52,565 bases of DNA from Labilibaculum sp. (GCA_016760525.1 JAESUW010000001.1:1-52565), one strand, 5' to 3'. Positions 10,450-20,018 are shown, counted from the first letter of the stretch. A program made the numbers and translations. The notes: a model not told the origin generated them from the letters alone.

Positions 10450-11298
10450 TTATTTAATTAACACTCGTATCACCCCTCGTAAGTAACCGAGCGATTCAGC
10501 AATGCCGGCAACCGGATCTCTTCTGTCTTTTTCAAACTCGATACTGCATATCTTTCTGTATTTTACTTTATCAAGAGTTCTAACAAATGCTGGAATATCA
10601 ATAATCCCATGTCCCATCTCACAAGTTCTGCCAGATTTATTTGCCGCAGTTATATCTTTTATCTGTATATCCAGAATCCTATTATGGTATTTTTTCAGAT
10701 CTTCGATCGGATCAGAATTGGCACGAAGATTATGACCAATATCCAAACAAACTCCTATACGAGGATCCAGATTTTTAATATGTTTCATCACATCATCAGC
10801 ATTGGGGTATAAATCGATATCGCCGCCATGATTATGTATCGCAAGTTTAATATTGTACTCTTTAACTTTTTGCTCAACATATGGCAATAATTCGTATGCC
10901 GGAGCACCAATAATCATTTCTACCCCTACCCTTCTGGCATATTCAAAAGCCTGATCAACTTTTTCTTTGCTACGCATGTAAATAAGCCCCACACTATATG
11001 CCTCAATTCCAGCTTCAGACAATTGAGCTTTAAAAGCAACAATTTCTTCATTTGTACTTTTTACAGGCAAATGCTTCGGATTTACACACAAATAATGAAT
11101 ATCTAAGCGTGATATCACTTGCAACAACTCATCTGATTTAGACAATGGAAGGCTAGAACTCAGAATACCAATTTTAAATGAGGTACCTGCTGAAGTAATA
11201 CCATGGCTAATTTGCGAGAATACGTAATTATTGCTCAAATAGAAAGTAAACAATATAAGGAGACATCTAAATGTCTTTTTTAATGATCTCTTTTTCAT
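10450..11298 (-). CDS. Secreted sugar phosphate isomerase/epimerase-like TIM-barrel protein
   Basis: Protein of 282 residues with a long N-terminal signal segment (RCLLILFTFYLSNNYVFSQ). The mature part is a xylose-isomerase-like (AP endonuclease 2) barrel with likely metal ligands in LAIHNHGG, the GVCLDIGHNLRA motif and the final CSIEFEKD strand. The family name is misleading for exported members, because sugar phosphates are not expected in the periplasm. Some secreted relatives in Bacteroidota are involved in 3-keto-glycoside cleavage, but the usual Gfo/Idh/MocA dehydrogenase and DUF1080 partners are not seen here. The gene is 27 nt upstream of the GH105 gene, so it belongs to the isomerase, GH105 and DUF4861 cluster. 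Its substrate is unknown. Confidence 0.7.
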   Translation of the reverse strand: MKKRSLKKTFRCLLILFTFYLSNNYVFSQISHGITSAGTSFKIGILSSSLPLSKSDELLQVISRLDIHYLCVNPKHLPVKSTNEEIVAFKAQLSEAGIEAYSVGLIYMRSKEKVDQAFEYARRVGVEMIIGAPAYELLPYVEQKVKEYNIKLAIHNHGGDIDLYPNADDVMKHIKNLDPRIGVCLDIGHNLRANSDPIEDLKKYHNRILDIQIKDITAANKSGRTCEMGHGIIDIPAFVRTLDKVKYRKICSIEFEKDRRDPVAGIAESLGYLRGVIRVLIK

Positions 11299-11401
11299 TT
11301 AAATATTGTTTTCGTATATAATTTTTTATTATTACAATCGATTTTCACTGCAAGAAGAATATACAGAGAAATCGTCTGTTAATTTTATAAAATACTTTAA
11401 C

Positions 11402-13657
11402 TTAATCTTGTTCTTTTTGCATTAAAAAGCTCCTTGTTTGAGATATTTTATATTTTACCGTTCTCGAATCATTAATTACACCTTTCCAACTAAGTCCAAA
11501 TGCAAAATCATATTTATTACCTTCGCTGTCTATGTGACACTCCATATCATGCGGTACATCTTCCTTCTGTTCTTCAACAGTTTTCATGTTTGCAGGCATT
11601 TGTACGGGCAATAAACCGGAAGGAGCAGCCTTACCTGATAGTATATCTAATAAGGCCATTGACTGGACACCAAAGGATACCAACAGCCCTTGCACATCTT
11701 TTTCAAATTCTGATACAACTGCGGGGTTTGTTAAGGCTAAGGATACAATAACAGGTTTGGAACCCATAGCTTTCTTTGTATCCAAAATAGTCTTAAGGTC
11801 TGCACTATTAGAAACAGTTATGGTTTTTCCTTTATAAGAGCGATTTGTATTGATTGGGTCTTCCAGTTTTTCAGGAGCTATACTCGTTGCACGAGCATAT
11901 TCAGCAGTATATGATCCATATTGCAAACTAATAGGGATATAACCTTCTCCTCCCCTGTCAAAACCAAGTCCGGGAATTGGGCCTTTTACAAAAACAAGGG
12001 CAACATCAGCCTTTGAGGCATCTTCGGTAACAGAGAAGTATTTTTTTACCAACTCTATATTTACAGGATAATCATAGCTCTCATGAATTACCTTGCCCAT
12101 GTGATCTTTACCTCTGGAAGTATAAACCTTGGGTATATAAACCACCTTATCTTTTTTTACAGGAAGTACACTATCTTTGTTCTTTAACATGACTATAGAT
12201 TTAAGCTGTGCTTTATAGCCTTTCTTTACAAATTCAGGATTACCAACTATTTTCGCAGATGCTTCGGGGTTCAGATATGGATTTTCAAACAGCCCTACTT
12301 GAAAAATATTACACAGAAGACGAGCTGCTGATTGTTCAATACGTTCTCGCATTACCTTCTCTCCATGCTCTTCAATTCCTATCTGAAAAGCTTGCAACAA
12401 CCTTTTAGGACTATTTTCACCTCCAATCTGGTCAACACCTGCCATTAAAGATTTATAAAACCGTTCTGTTTTTTTCAATCTTTCAACACCCCATTTTCTA
12501 CCGCCCATAATATGCCAATCGGTACAAACCACTCCATCGTAATCGTATTTATCGCGAAGTAGATCTGTTATCATATATTTGCTAAAACTATTACCTACAT
12601 TTTCACCATACATCGTATCCTGATTAAAACAGATTGTATAATAAGGCATTACAGAAGAAGCTTTTTGAGTTTTTCCTTTCAGGTTAAATGCACCTTCAGT
12701 AAAGGGAATAAAGTGCTCTTGAAAATTATTGCCCGGATATACAGCTAATTTTCCAAAACGGAAATGAGCATCCCTTCCGCTTTCGACCGGACCACCACCC
12801 GGCCAGTGTTTTACCATACAATTCACACTATTATATCCCCAACCATCTTTAATTTCGTCTTTTCCAAATGATGTTTGAAAGCCATCGATATAAGCTTGTG
12901 CCATATCCGCAGAAAGTTGAGGATCTTCTCCAAATGATCCGGTTATTCTAAACCAACGTGGTTCTGTTCCTAAATCAATTTGAGGAGAAAGTGCTGTTGT
13001 AATTCCCAAAGCACGGTATTCCTGTGCGGCAATATGTCCAAACAATTTTATGAATTCCGGATTAAATGTTGCTGCCATGCCAAGTCCCTCTGGCCACAAA
13101 GAAATTTGTCCTCCAGCACCTCCGTTAATCCCTTCTGATCCATCCGATGTATGACGAGGATCCGAGCTGTTATTCAAAGGAATACCCAATCCTTTTGCTT
13201 CAACATAAGCCTGGGCATTATTATTCCAGATTGCAGCAGCGTCAGGATTTGGCACGTGATCAATAAGAATGTGACGGATTTCAAGATCCATCAAGTGCTT
13301 ATGTCTGCCAGTGAGGCTATCATTATCCAGATTCTGATGATCTCCATAAAGCATTAAGCCTGCAATCTGTTCATTCGTCATTTGACTGACAAGATCTTTG
13401 GCTCTTTCTTTACCTGATAACCGCCAGTCTTCGTATTTGTCAAGTTCCCCGTTTTTGTTTAAATCTTTAAAATACGCACCATCTACACTAAGTAGTATCA
13501 CACCCGATGTAGCAGAATAACCTAAAACAGGTCCTTTCTTATTTACTTTCGTATTATAAATACGGTTAATTGAATTTTGCTCTGTAATCCCATTACAGCC
13601 AATAAGTATGTAAATAAACATGTAGCTTAATAAAACCCTACCAACTATTTTTTTCAT
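11402..13657 (-). CDS. GH3 beta-glycosidase lipoprotein
   Basis: GH3 enzyme of 751 residues. The N-terminus has a lipobox-like IYILIGCNG, pointing to a lipid-anchored periplasmic or surface protein. An EF-hand-like loop, DLNKNGELDKYED (about residues 64-76), precedes the (beta/alpha)8 domain. The nucleophile is Asp380 in VVCTDWHIMGG, and the KHWPGGGP segment is the usual substrate-binding Lys-His motif. The alpha/beta sandwich domain follows with PVIVSLALTNPAVV. Members of this type remove terminal beta-glucose or beta-xylose from oligosaccharides, but the sequence does not decide which. It is separated from the isomerase-like gene by 103 nt and from the upstream sulfatase by 114 nt, consistent with one transcription unit. 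Confidence 0.85.
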   Translation of the reverse strand: MKKIVGRVLLSYMFIYILIGCNGITEQNSINRIYNTKVNKKGPVLGYSATSGVILLSVDGAYFKDLNKNGELDKYEDWRLSGKERAKDLVSQMTNEQIAGLMLYGDHQNLDNDSLTGRHKHLMDLEIRHILIDHVPNPDAAAIWNNNAQAYVEAKGLGIPLNNSSDPRHTSDGSEGINGGAGGQISLWPEGLGMAATFNPEFIKLFGHIAAQEYRALGITTALSPQIDLGTEPRWFRITGSFGEDPQLSADMAQAYIDGFQTSFGKDEIKDGWGYNSVNCMVKHWPGGGPVESGRDAHFRFGKLAVYPGNNFQEHFIPFTEGAFNLKGKTQKASSVMPYYTICFNQDTMYGENVGNSFSKYMITDLLRDKYDYDGVVCTDWHIMGGRKWGVERLKKTERFYKSLMAGVDQIGGENSPKRLLQAFQIGIEEHGEKVMRERIEQSAARLLCNIFQVGLFENPYLNPEASAKIVGNPEFVKKGYKAQLKSIVMLKNKDSVLPVKKDKVVYIPKVYTSRGKDHMGKVIHESYDYPVNIELVKKYFSVTEDASKADVALVFVKGPIPGLGFDRGGEGYIPISLQYGSYTAEYARATSIAPEKLEDPINTNRSYKGKTITVSNSADLKTILDTKKAMGSKPVIVSLALTNPAVVSEFEKDVQGLLVSFGVQSMALLDILSGKAAPSGLLPVQMPANMKTVEEQKEDVPHDMECHIDSEGNKYDFAFGLSWKGVINDSRTVKYKISQTRSFLMQKEQD

Positions 13658-13771
13658 AACTTCTATCCTTTTTTAGTAATTCATAACTTCACCAAACCTC
13701 TTTTTAAACCTTTAGCATAGCTATTCTCCGGTTTAACCAGATAAGTTTTCATGCCTAATTTGCAGAGAACT

Positions 13772-15520
13772 CTATTTTTTATCCTTTAATTGAGATCCTA
13801 TTTTTATTTTTTGCCCAATCTTTAACAGCAGAGTTTCACTTACCTTACTATCAGCATACCCAATTCTATTCGCCATCACGTATAAGTATTTTGTCTTTTC
13901 AAGTTCTATGGGTTCAAAATAGAGTTGCCATCCACTGTCAAGATCCGGTCGAATCATTCTATCAGATAAGATGTAGGCAATCGAAGAACCTTTAGTAGAG
14001 CAACTAAGACTTATTTCTTTATTGGAAATAGAAATATCAGTTTGTGCTGTTTGGGGCTGAATATTACCTGGCCACATTTGTTCAATCATTGTTGCCTCCG
14101 GGATACTTCCCATATCTCCAACCTCTACAATCCAATTGTCAAGAGCACTTCTTAACTCATTTACCTTTTCGGCATAATGGGAATCTTCAATCAAATTATT
14201 AAGGTTACCAGGATCAGCGATACAATCATATAACTCCTCTTTAGGTTTGTTTGTCTGAAACCAAAGTGCAGTATTATCGGATAACTTGCCTTCATTGCGC
14301 AGCTTAAGAAGCTGTTTCATCATCGGCATTTTTTTCCTGTAACCTACATCCTTATACCGAGGTAACTCTGGGTAATAATTACGAATATAGAGGTAACGTT
14401 TATCTCTAACAACCCTAATCTTGTCAGTGTATTCATCAAAGCGATCCCCCGACCCATATACATAACTACGAGTGTTTAAAGACCTAAACTCCCCTAAGAA
14501 TACCTGCCCTTGCAAATGTTTTGGAGGTTTTATTCCTGCAAGGGATAAAACAGTTGGGGCAAAATCAACAAATGAAACCAATTCTTCAACTTTACCTGCA
14601 TTTACGCCTTTTGGGAAACGAACTGTAAAAGGAACATGAAGTCCGGTTTCCAAAGTTTCTCGCTTTCCCCGGGGGAGCGGTCCTCCATTGTCGCTAAAAA
14701 AGAAAATAATTGTATTATCATATAGTCCCTGATCTTTTAGAGCCTGTATTTTCTTTCCAATACGTTCATCAAGCACTTCGATATTGGAATAATGTCGAGC
14801 AATATCATTTCTTATGATTGAATCATCGGGGAAATACGGAGGTACCGGAACAGAATCCGGATTAACAGTCATTGGATATCTCCGGCGAGTCCACATTTGC
14901 GATTCGTGAGTGATTAAATCTGTAAAAACAGAAAAGAAAGGCTTTTCCTCCGGACAGTCCTCCCAGCTCGCATCCGTACTATTTTCATCCCAAGCAGTAA
15001 CCGGAGCAGCAAAATTGTAATCTGTTTTATAGTTATTGGTACAATAGTACCCTTCGGCTCGAAGGTATTCTGAAAAACATTTGACGTACTCCGGCAATAC
15101 CGTTGCATACTCGCCAATAGTATCTTTTTTTATATCAACAGCCTTCTTTGAATTTACCCGACGATATTTACGTCTTCCCCAGCCCATGGCGTCAATTGCT
15201 GTCCGCATATGGTGAGTCCCAACAGAAGTGGGGTACATTCCTGTAATTAATGTCGCACGGCTCGGGGCACAGACACCAACCGTTGTAAAGCAATTGGTGA
15301 ATACCAAACTCTCTTTAGCTAGCTGGTCCAGATTCGGAGTTTTAGCTGTTGAATCTCCGTAAAAGGAAAGGTAAGGACTAATATCCTCGCAAATCAACCA
15401 AAGGATATTAGGTTTTGTCGTTTTTCCTTTTTGTGTATTACCAAATAAATTAACAGACACAGCTAAAAGTGCAAGTAAAGAAAGCATTTTTGCGTTAAAA
15501 ATCATTTGTAATTTTTTCAT
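13772..15520 (-). CDS. S1-family sulfatase with C-terminal chitobiase-like domain
   Basis: Secreted sulfatase of 582 residues with a signal peptide. The catalytic signature is CAPSRATLITG, with Cys84 predicted to be converted to formylglycine; metal-binding Asp residues lie in LICEDISPYLSFYG and in FFFSDNGGPLPRGK. The sulfatase domain runs to about residue 480. A final segment (about 490-575) looks like the beta-sandwich often annotated as chitobiase/beta-hexosaminidase C-terminal. It resembles the heparan N-sulfatase-like group of Bacteroidota (perhaps S1_8), but the subfamily is a guess. It would remove sulfate esters so that exo-glycosidases can proceed. Maturation needs an anaerobic or aerobic formylglycine-generating enzyme that is not encoded here. 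A fused GH105/GH3 relic lies directly upstream. Confidence 0.85.
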   Translation of the reverse strand: MKKLQMIFNAKMLSLLALLAVSVNLFGNTQKGKTTKPNILWLICEDISPYLSFYGDSTAKTPNLDQLAKESLVFTNCFTTVGVCAPSRATLITGMYPTSVGTHHMRTAIDAMGWGRRKYRRVNSKKAVDIKKDTIGEYATVLPEYVKCFSEYLRAEGYYCTNNYKTDYNFAAPVTAWDENSTDASWEDCPEEKPFFSVFTDLITHESQMWTRRRYPMTVNPDSVPVPPYFPDDSIIRNDIARHYSNIEVLDERIGKKIQALKDQGLYDNTIIFFFSDNGGPLPRGKRETLETGLHVPFTVRFPKGVNAGKVEELVSFVDFAPTVLSLAGIKPPKHLQGQVFLGEFRSLNTRSYVYGSGDRFDEYTDKIRVVRDKRYLYIRNYYPELPRYKDVGYRKKMPMMKQLLKLRNEGKLSDNTALWFQTNKPKEELYDCIADPGNLNNLIEDSHYAEKVNELRSALDNWIVEVGDMGSIPEATMIEQMWPGNIQPQTAQTDISISNKEISLSCSTKGSSIAYILSDRMIRPDLDSGWQLYFEPIELEKTKYLYVMANRIGYADSKVSETLLLKIGQKIKIGSQLKDKK

Positions 15521-15589
15521 AGTATAAAATCTTTAATATTCATTTTATCATCGAATACTCATTCGCCTTCTTTATCGTACAGGATAAGA

Positions 15590-15735
15590 TATATCTGACA
15601 TATCGATATCACCAGCGTGCCACCAACATCTAAATGATCCTTTCCCATACCATCATCTTATCATACTTCGTCTGCGATTGTGTTGCTTTCCAGGCGAAAA
15701 CAAACCAGAATAGAAAATAGCATGCATCCATTCAA
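15590..15735 (-). pseudogene. GH105 fragment fused to a GH3 remnant
   Basis: Read on the minus strand from 15735, the sequence encodes EWMHAIFYSGLFS, then in the next frame AWKATQSQTKYDKMM, then after another shift RCWWHAGDIDMSDIS. These match, in order, the EWTHAVFYAGLFSAWQATQ and RRWYHADDI segments of the intact GH105 at 9316-10422. It is thus an internal fragment of a GH105 gene with at least two frameshifts and no start or stop of its own. It begins at the exact point where the GH3 remnant upstream stops, sharing the bases TGAATGG with both parents. At nucleotide level it is very close to the relic at 23885-24090. Confidence 0.75.
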
Positions 15736-16233
15736 TGGATTCCTAATGATATTTAACGCAGAAGCTAAGGCTACATCAATTCCATAGGCTTTCATCTCAT
15801 TGCCAAGGGTAACTCCTATACTATTAACAATTGCTGTATCCCATGAAGAAGTCAACATTGTTGAAATGGGAAAAGAACTCCCATAATAAGTTTTTGTGGT
15901 ATCATTATTTCTGATTGGATCAATACGCGCACTCACAAGACCATCTGCCAATATAACTGTTGGAATACTGAGACGAGGGACTTTAACTATCAAACCTGCT
16001 GCTCCGGGAATATTATCTTCCACCGCACCAATCATTCCATTCTCGCTATCCTGCTCCATCATTCTTCCACCACCAACAGTAATAGTTGACTTTTCTCTTA
16101 AAGTCATTGTTGACATAATTTTCTGAACAGAAGATTTACCCAATTGTGGGGTTTGTGCTATTGTTTCCAGACTAATTGATACAAAAAAGCAAAACACAAT
16201 AATTGAAGTATAATGACAACATTGTTTTTTCAT
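15661..16233 (-). pseudogene. Truncated N-terminal part of a GH3 gene
   Basis: The frame opens at 16233 with a signal peptide (FCFFVSISLETIAQ) and continues as the N-terminal third of a GH3 enzyme: MTLREK, IPTVILADG, ARIDPIRNNDTTKTYYG and NEMKAYGIDVALA. Homology ends at NIIRNPLNG (about 15730), where a normal GH3 would go on with RNFEYFSEDP. The last 21 codons, to the stop at 15661, come from an out-of-frame GH105 fragment. The catalytic Asp and the entire second domain are missing, so it cannot be an active glycosidase. The closest relative in the window is the intact GH3 at 49842-52151, which shares IDPIRDKDSTKTYYA and the same N-terminal arrangement. Confidence 0.85.
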
Positions 16234-16259
16234 AACTTATTTTTTTTATTTGGTTAGTG

Positions 16260-18014
16260 TCAAAAAGGAGAAGTATTATCATAAGATGAAGCCATATCCT
16301 CCGATCCGCCAATATACCTTTGATAATCAGGATAAGAGCATAGCAAATAGCCTTTTACATTGGAGTCTGTCCCAATATTTCCCGACTCATCAATTACGAG
16401 GGTTTTTGCCGGAGCCCGGTCTTTTTCAACCCAGTCAATTAGCATTTCAATATTCTGATTATGATTTGGGGCAGCAAGCGATTTAACTTCTATTTGTTCT
16501 CCGTTTCCATTTTCAGAACAGCTTTTACCTCGTAAGGAATGGTCTCCATTAGGTACAACATACAAACGGGCAAATTTATCAAGTTTATCCTGTTCCATTA
16601 CATCAATCAACGATTGGTAATAGTCCATCTGCGCTCCGGAAGAAGCAATATAATCCATTGCCCCAATTGTAAATATAATTTTCCCTCCATGATTATAAAA
16701 TTCAGAAAGATCGGGATCGGTGCTGTCAAGCCATTCTGATAATTGCCAACGCCGTTTTTCCCATTTTCCACCTTCAACATAATCCAACGGGTTTGCTGAA
16801 AGATCCTGCATTAAAAAGCCTGTTACCCCTAACATACCCATGCTGTTATACATTCGCGCATTTTCACCGGCTCCTTCCTGCCCTTTAAACCTGTTATTTG
16901 TAACGAGCATTGTAGCTTTATTTAGATAGATGATAGGTGTCCACATTCCAAACGATTTTACCCCATTGGCTAATGGGTTTGTAAAATGATACGAGCTGAA
17001 ACTAAACTCAAGGGTTTTAATCTCCCCATCGGTCAACTTTGCTGAATCGGAAACGCAGTTAACACCCTTCCCTTGATTAACAGAGCTGCGTAGTAAAGCC
17101 CAGGGATTACCTGTGACTTTCCCATCATTTACATTAAATATTTCACGGGCAACAGTATAATTGCTGATAATTCCATCAGACAAACCATCCAAGTTATCAG
17201 TCTGACGTAAAAATTCCTTTGTTATTAGTTCTATCTTTTCAGTTGACACCCTGTTTTCTTTGGGTATTTCCTGTATTCGTATTAATATGGGGGCAAGCAT
17301 TAATGTCGAAAAATTCACGATTGGCACATTAGAGATAATACCATCATAATCTTTAGGGTAGCGTTGTGCAACTGTTAATGCTTCCCTTCCTCCCTGTGAA
17401 TTGCCAACAAAATAATTATATTCCGGTTTGGCATCATAAACTCTTTTAATAATGACCATAGCTGCGTCATGCGTTTTTTTCATCTGCATATAAGCCAGGT
17501 TTTGGATGGCTTCATCGTTCAAAGCCCATTCGTCTCCATCTGTTGGACCGGTTGCAAGTGTCTCTGTATTTACTGTCCGACGAAACCCTCGCCCTGATGT
17601 TTGGTGACCGGAATCACTGCCATAGATTGCAAAGCCTTTTTTGAGTATTGGACTATTGCCTTCGTTTACTGTTATGGTTCCATTCATGCCACCCCCTCCT
17701 TGCTGCATCGAACGTTTTGACCATTTTTCTGGGAGAAGTATCCTGAAGTTGATTGGCCACCCTTCAGGATCAACCGGCATAATAGATCCTTCAACGACTG
17801 CATAGGCAGGATTTATTTCAGTCGCTTCTATCCATCTTGGGGAATAAAGTCTGACTTCCCCAACGGGTTCACTAATCTCAGATACAGGTATTGAGTTACC
17901 TACTTTCTGCACATCGCTTTGGTTGATGACTATTATTTTTTCTGTATTGTTATGGCAACAGCATCCGAAGCTTATCCATAATAATATGAATACACTAATA
18001 AAAATATTTTTCAT
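16260..18014 (-). CDS. Tannase/feruloyl esterase family lipoprotein
   Basis: Alpha/beta-hydrolase of 584 residues. The N-terminus has a signal and cysteines after LWISFGCCCH that suggest a lipoprotein. The nucleophile Ser206 lies in GNSQGGREALTVAQRYP, the hallmark of the tannase/feruloyl esterase family. The catalytic His is probably the one in PNGDHSLRGKSC. An oxyanion-type GGGGMNG stretch (about residues 102-108) precedes it, and IFTIGAMDYIASSGAQ likely holds the Asp. Family members hydrolyse esters of phenolic acids (gallate, ferulate). In this locus it may remove aromatic or other esters from the glycan. It is 26 nt upstream of the GH3 remnant and sits between two sulfatase genes, so it is part of the same block. 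Esterification other than phenolic cannot be excluded. Confidence 0.75.
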   Translation of the reverse strand: MKNIFISVFILLWISFGCCCHNNTEKIIVINQSDVQKVGNSIPVSEISEPVGEVRLYSPRWIEATEINPAYAVVEGSIMPVDPEGWPINFRILLPEKWSKRSMQQGGGGMNGTITVNEGNSPILKKGFAIYGSDSGHQTSGRGFRRTVNTETLATGPTDGDEWALNDEAIQNLAYMQMKKTHDAAMVIIKRVYDAKPEYNYFVGNSQGGREALTVAQRYPKDYDGIISNVPIVNFSTLMLAPILIRIQEIPKENRVSTEKIELITKEFLRQTDNLDGLSDGIISNYTVAREIFNVNDGKVTGNPWALLRSSVNQGKGVNCVSDSAKLTDGEIKTLEFSFSSYHFTNPLANGVKSFGMWTPIIYLNKATMLVTNNRFKGQEGAGENARMYNSMGMLGVTGFLMQDLSANPLDYVEGGKWEKRRWQLSEWLDSTDPDLSEFYNHGGKIIFTIGAMDYIASSGAQMDYYQSLIDVMEQDKLDKFARLYVVPNGDHSLRGKSCSENGNGEQIEVKSLAAPNHNQNIEMLIDWVEKDRAPAKTLVIDESGNIGTDSNVKGYLLCSYPDYQRYIGGSEDMASSYDNTSPF

Positions 18015-18241
18015 AATTCCTGGTTATAATTTGTTTTATTTTGCCACATGGAACATTCTTTACCTTTTAGCTCTACCTTGTTTACATCTATAATCTCATG
18101 GTAGTGCATGTTAAGACTAAGTTTATCATGGATATTTCATCTATTGAATTACTGTTTATCTATACTTTCAGGATTAGAATACACTCTAAAATAGTTTTTC
18201 TATTCGCCATAAAATAATAATCTCTACCTCATTTTTCGTAT

Positions 18242-19822
18242 TTACCTATAAGATCCCTTAAATGGTCTTACTCCAACTCGGTCAGACCATTCGTTCCATT
18301 TCGCGATTAATTCCTGAACTTTCTTCGGATATTTTTCACTTAAATCGTCGAGTTCACTTCTATCTTCATCAATGTTGTATAGTTCCCATTTGTCAATATT
18401 GTATTCCTTTACAAGTTTCCATTTACCATCTCGCACCGCTGCATTTCCCTCATGTTCCCAAAAAAGAAGCCTTGTATCCTTCATATTTTCCCCTTCAAAA
18501 AGAGGAAGAAGGCTGATTCCTTCTTCCTGAGTAATTGCATTACCATTATACTCTTTAGGATAGGCACCACCTGCTACATCGATTAGCGTAGGCATAAGAT
18601 CAATAATATGCCCTGATGTTCGATTGATTTGAGGCTTGATTTTCCCATTCCACCAGGCAATAAGTGGGGTGGATACACCTCCTTCGTGAGACCATTTTTT
18701 ATATTGTCGGAAAGGTGTATTGCTAACATTGGCCCAAGGATATTCGTAACTATCAAAGGATTCGGGTGTACCTGTTTCTGATGACAGCTCATTTCTTTCC
18801 TTAAAATTAATGCGTTCTGCACACCCACCATTATCTGACAGGAAAATAATAAGCGTATTATCCAATTCATCCATTTTTTCTAATTTTACAATAACACGCC
18901 CAATGTTCTGATCCATATTATCAAGCATTGCTGCATAGACAGCCATTCGTAAATCCCATCTTTTTTTTTCTTCCTGCGAAAGGCTGTCCCAATCAGGGGA
19001 ATCCTGATCAAGTGGAGAAAGTTTTGTATTTCTGTCAATTACGCCAAGTTTTTTCATCCGCTCAAAACGCTGTTTTCTGATTTCTTCGAATCCCTGCATG
19101 TATTTACCCTGATATTTAGCAATATCTTCAGGTAAAGCCTGAAGAGGCCAGTGTGGTGCTGTAAAAGCCAAATACATAAAAAATGGCTCCGGTTTATCGA
19201 CTTCTTCGTCCAAAAAACTGATTGCAAAATCACCCATCGCATTGGTCATATAAAACCCACTATCGGGAGCAAACCAACGATTATTGTCTAGTGCAATTAC
19301 TTTTCTTGGCTTGGGTTTAAAGTAATTAATTGATCCCCCAACAGGTCCCCAGGCTCGATTAAACCCTCTTTCTATGGGCCAATTCTCAAATTCCTCTCCC
19401 ACATGCCACTTTCCTACATGATAAGTATTATATCCATTAACTTTTAGAGCTTCAGCAAGCGTTACACTTGTTTTATTGATATATCCCTGATATGCTGGCG
19501 TACCAATATCTTTATCCATATGTCCAACACCTGCCTGATGTTGATAAAGACCAGTTAAAAGTGAAGCCCTGGAGGGGCAACACCTCGCTGCATTATAAAA
19601 TTGAGTCATCCGAACTCCATTGTCTGCCAAACGATCCAAATTGGGCGTTTTTATTTCAGAACCATAACACCCAAGGTCAGAATAGCCCATATCGTCTGCT
19701 AAAATGAGCAGAATGTTTGGTCTTTGTTTTGATTCTACCTTTTGCGCAATAGCTTGCTGATTGACTGATAAAAAAGTCAATGCAGCCATTCCAATCAACT
19801 TTGAATTTAAATAATGAATCAT
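18242..19822 (-). CDS. S1-family arylsulfatase-type sulfatase
   Basis: Secreted sulfatase of 526 residues with a signal peptide ending at QQAIAQ. Metal-binding residues lie in LILADDMGYSDLGCYG, and the formylglycine motif is CCPSRASLLTG with Cys81 as the modified residue. The GKWHVG motif, FLSDNGGCAE and the C-terminal RDGKWKLV complete the family pattern. It resembles the arylsulfatase A-like group (perhaps S1_4); the target sulfate position is unknown. The ATG at 19822 overlaps by four bases (ATGA) the stop codon that the upstream GH3 would use if its C-terminal frameshift were repaired, which suggests translational coupling in the ancestral operon. Confidence 0.85.
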   Translation of the reverse strand: MIHYLNSKLIGMAALTFLSVNQQAIAQKVESKQRPNILLILADDMGYSDLGCYGSEIKTPNLDRLADNGVRMTQFYNAARCCPSRASLLTGLYQHQAGVGHMDKDIGTPAYQGYINKTSVTLAEALKVNGYNTYHVGKWHVGEEFENWPIERGFNRAWGPVGGSINYFKPKPRKVIALDNNRWFAPDSGFYMTNAMGDFAISFLDEEVDKPEPFFMYLAFTAPHWPLQALPEDIAKYQGKYMQGFEEIRKQRFERMKKLGVIDRNTKLSPLDQDSPDWDSLSQEEKKRWDLRMAVYAAMLDNMDQNIGRVIVKLEKMDELDNTLIIFLSDNGGCAERINFKERNELSSETGTPESFDSYEYPWANVSNTPFRQYKKWSHEGGVSTPLIAWWNGKIKPQINRTSGHIIDLMPTLIDVAGGAYPKEYNGNAITQEEGISLLPLFEGENMKDTRLLFWEHEGNAAVRDGKWKLVKEYNIDKWELYNIDEDRSELDDLSEKYPKKVQELIAKWNEWSDRVGVRPFKGSYR

Positions 19823-20018
19823 AAGAATTCTATTAGTTTATTCCACATAAATCTTGCTTCCTTGACTTCTTGAGAATTCGTCCCAATGTAAATTTTAAAA
19901 TCACCAGATTCCCAATCCCATTCAAGGTTATAACTGAAAAATTTCAAATCTTCAGGAGTAATATTAAAGGTCAATTCTTTTGATTCTCCAGATTGTAAAT
20001 AAACTTTTTTAACTCTTT
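19819..20018 (-). pseudogene. Out-of-frame C-terminus of the upstream GH3
   Basis: From about 20015 a different frame from the GH3 main frame encodes KKVYLQSGESKELTF, NITPEDLKFFS and GDFKIYIGTNSQ. This is the normal end of the fibronectin-III-like domain of GH3 enzymes. It is free of stops until TGA at 19821-19819, which overlaps the sulfatase ATG as ATGA. The conserved end, the clean stop and the gene overlap show that this was the original C-terminus of the GH3 gene, now lost through a small indel in the A/T-rich stretch at about 20001-20018. Confidence 0.75.
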
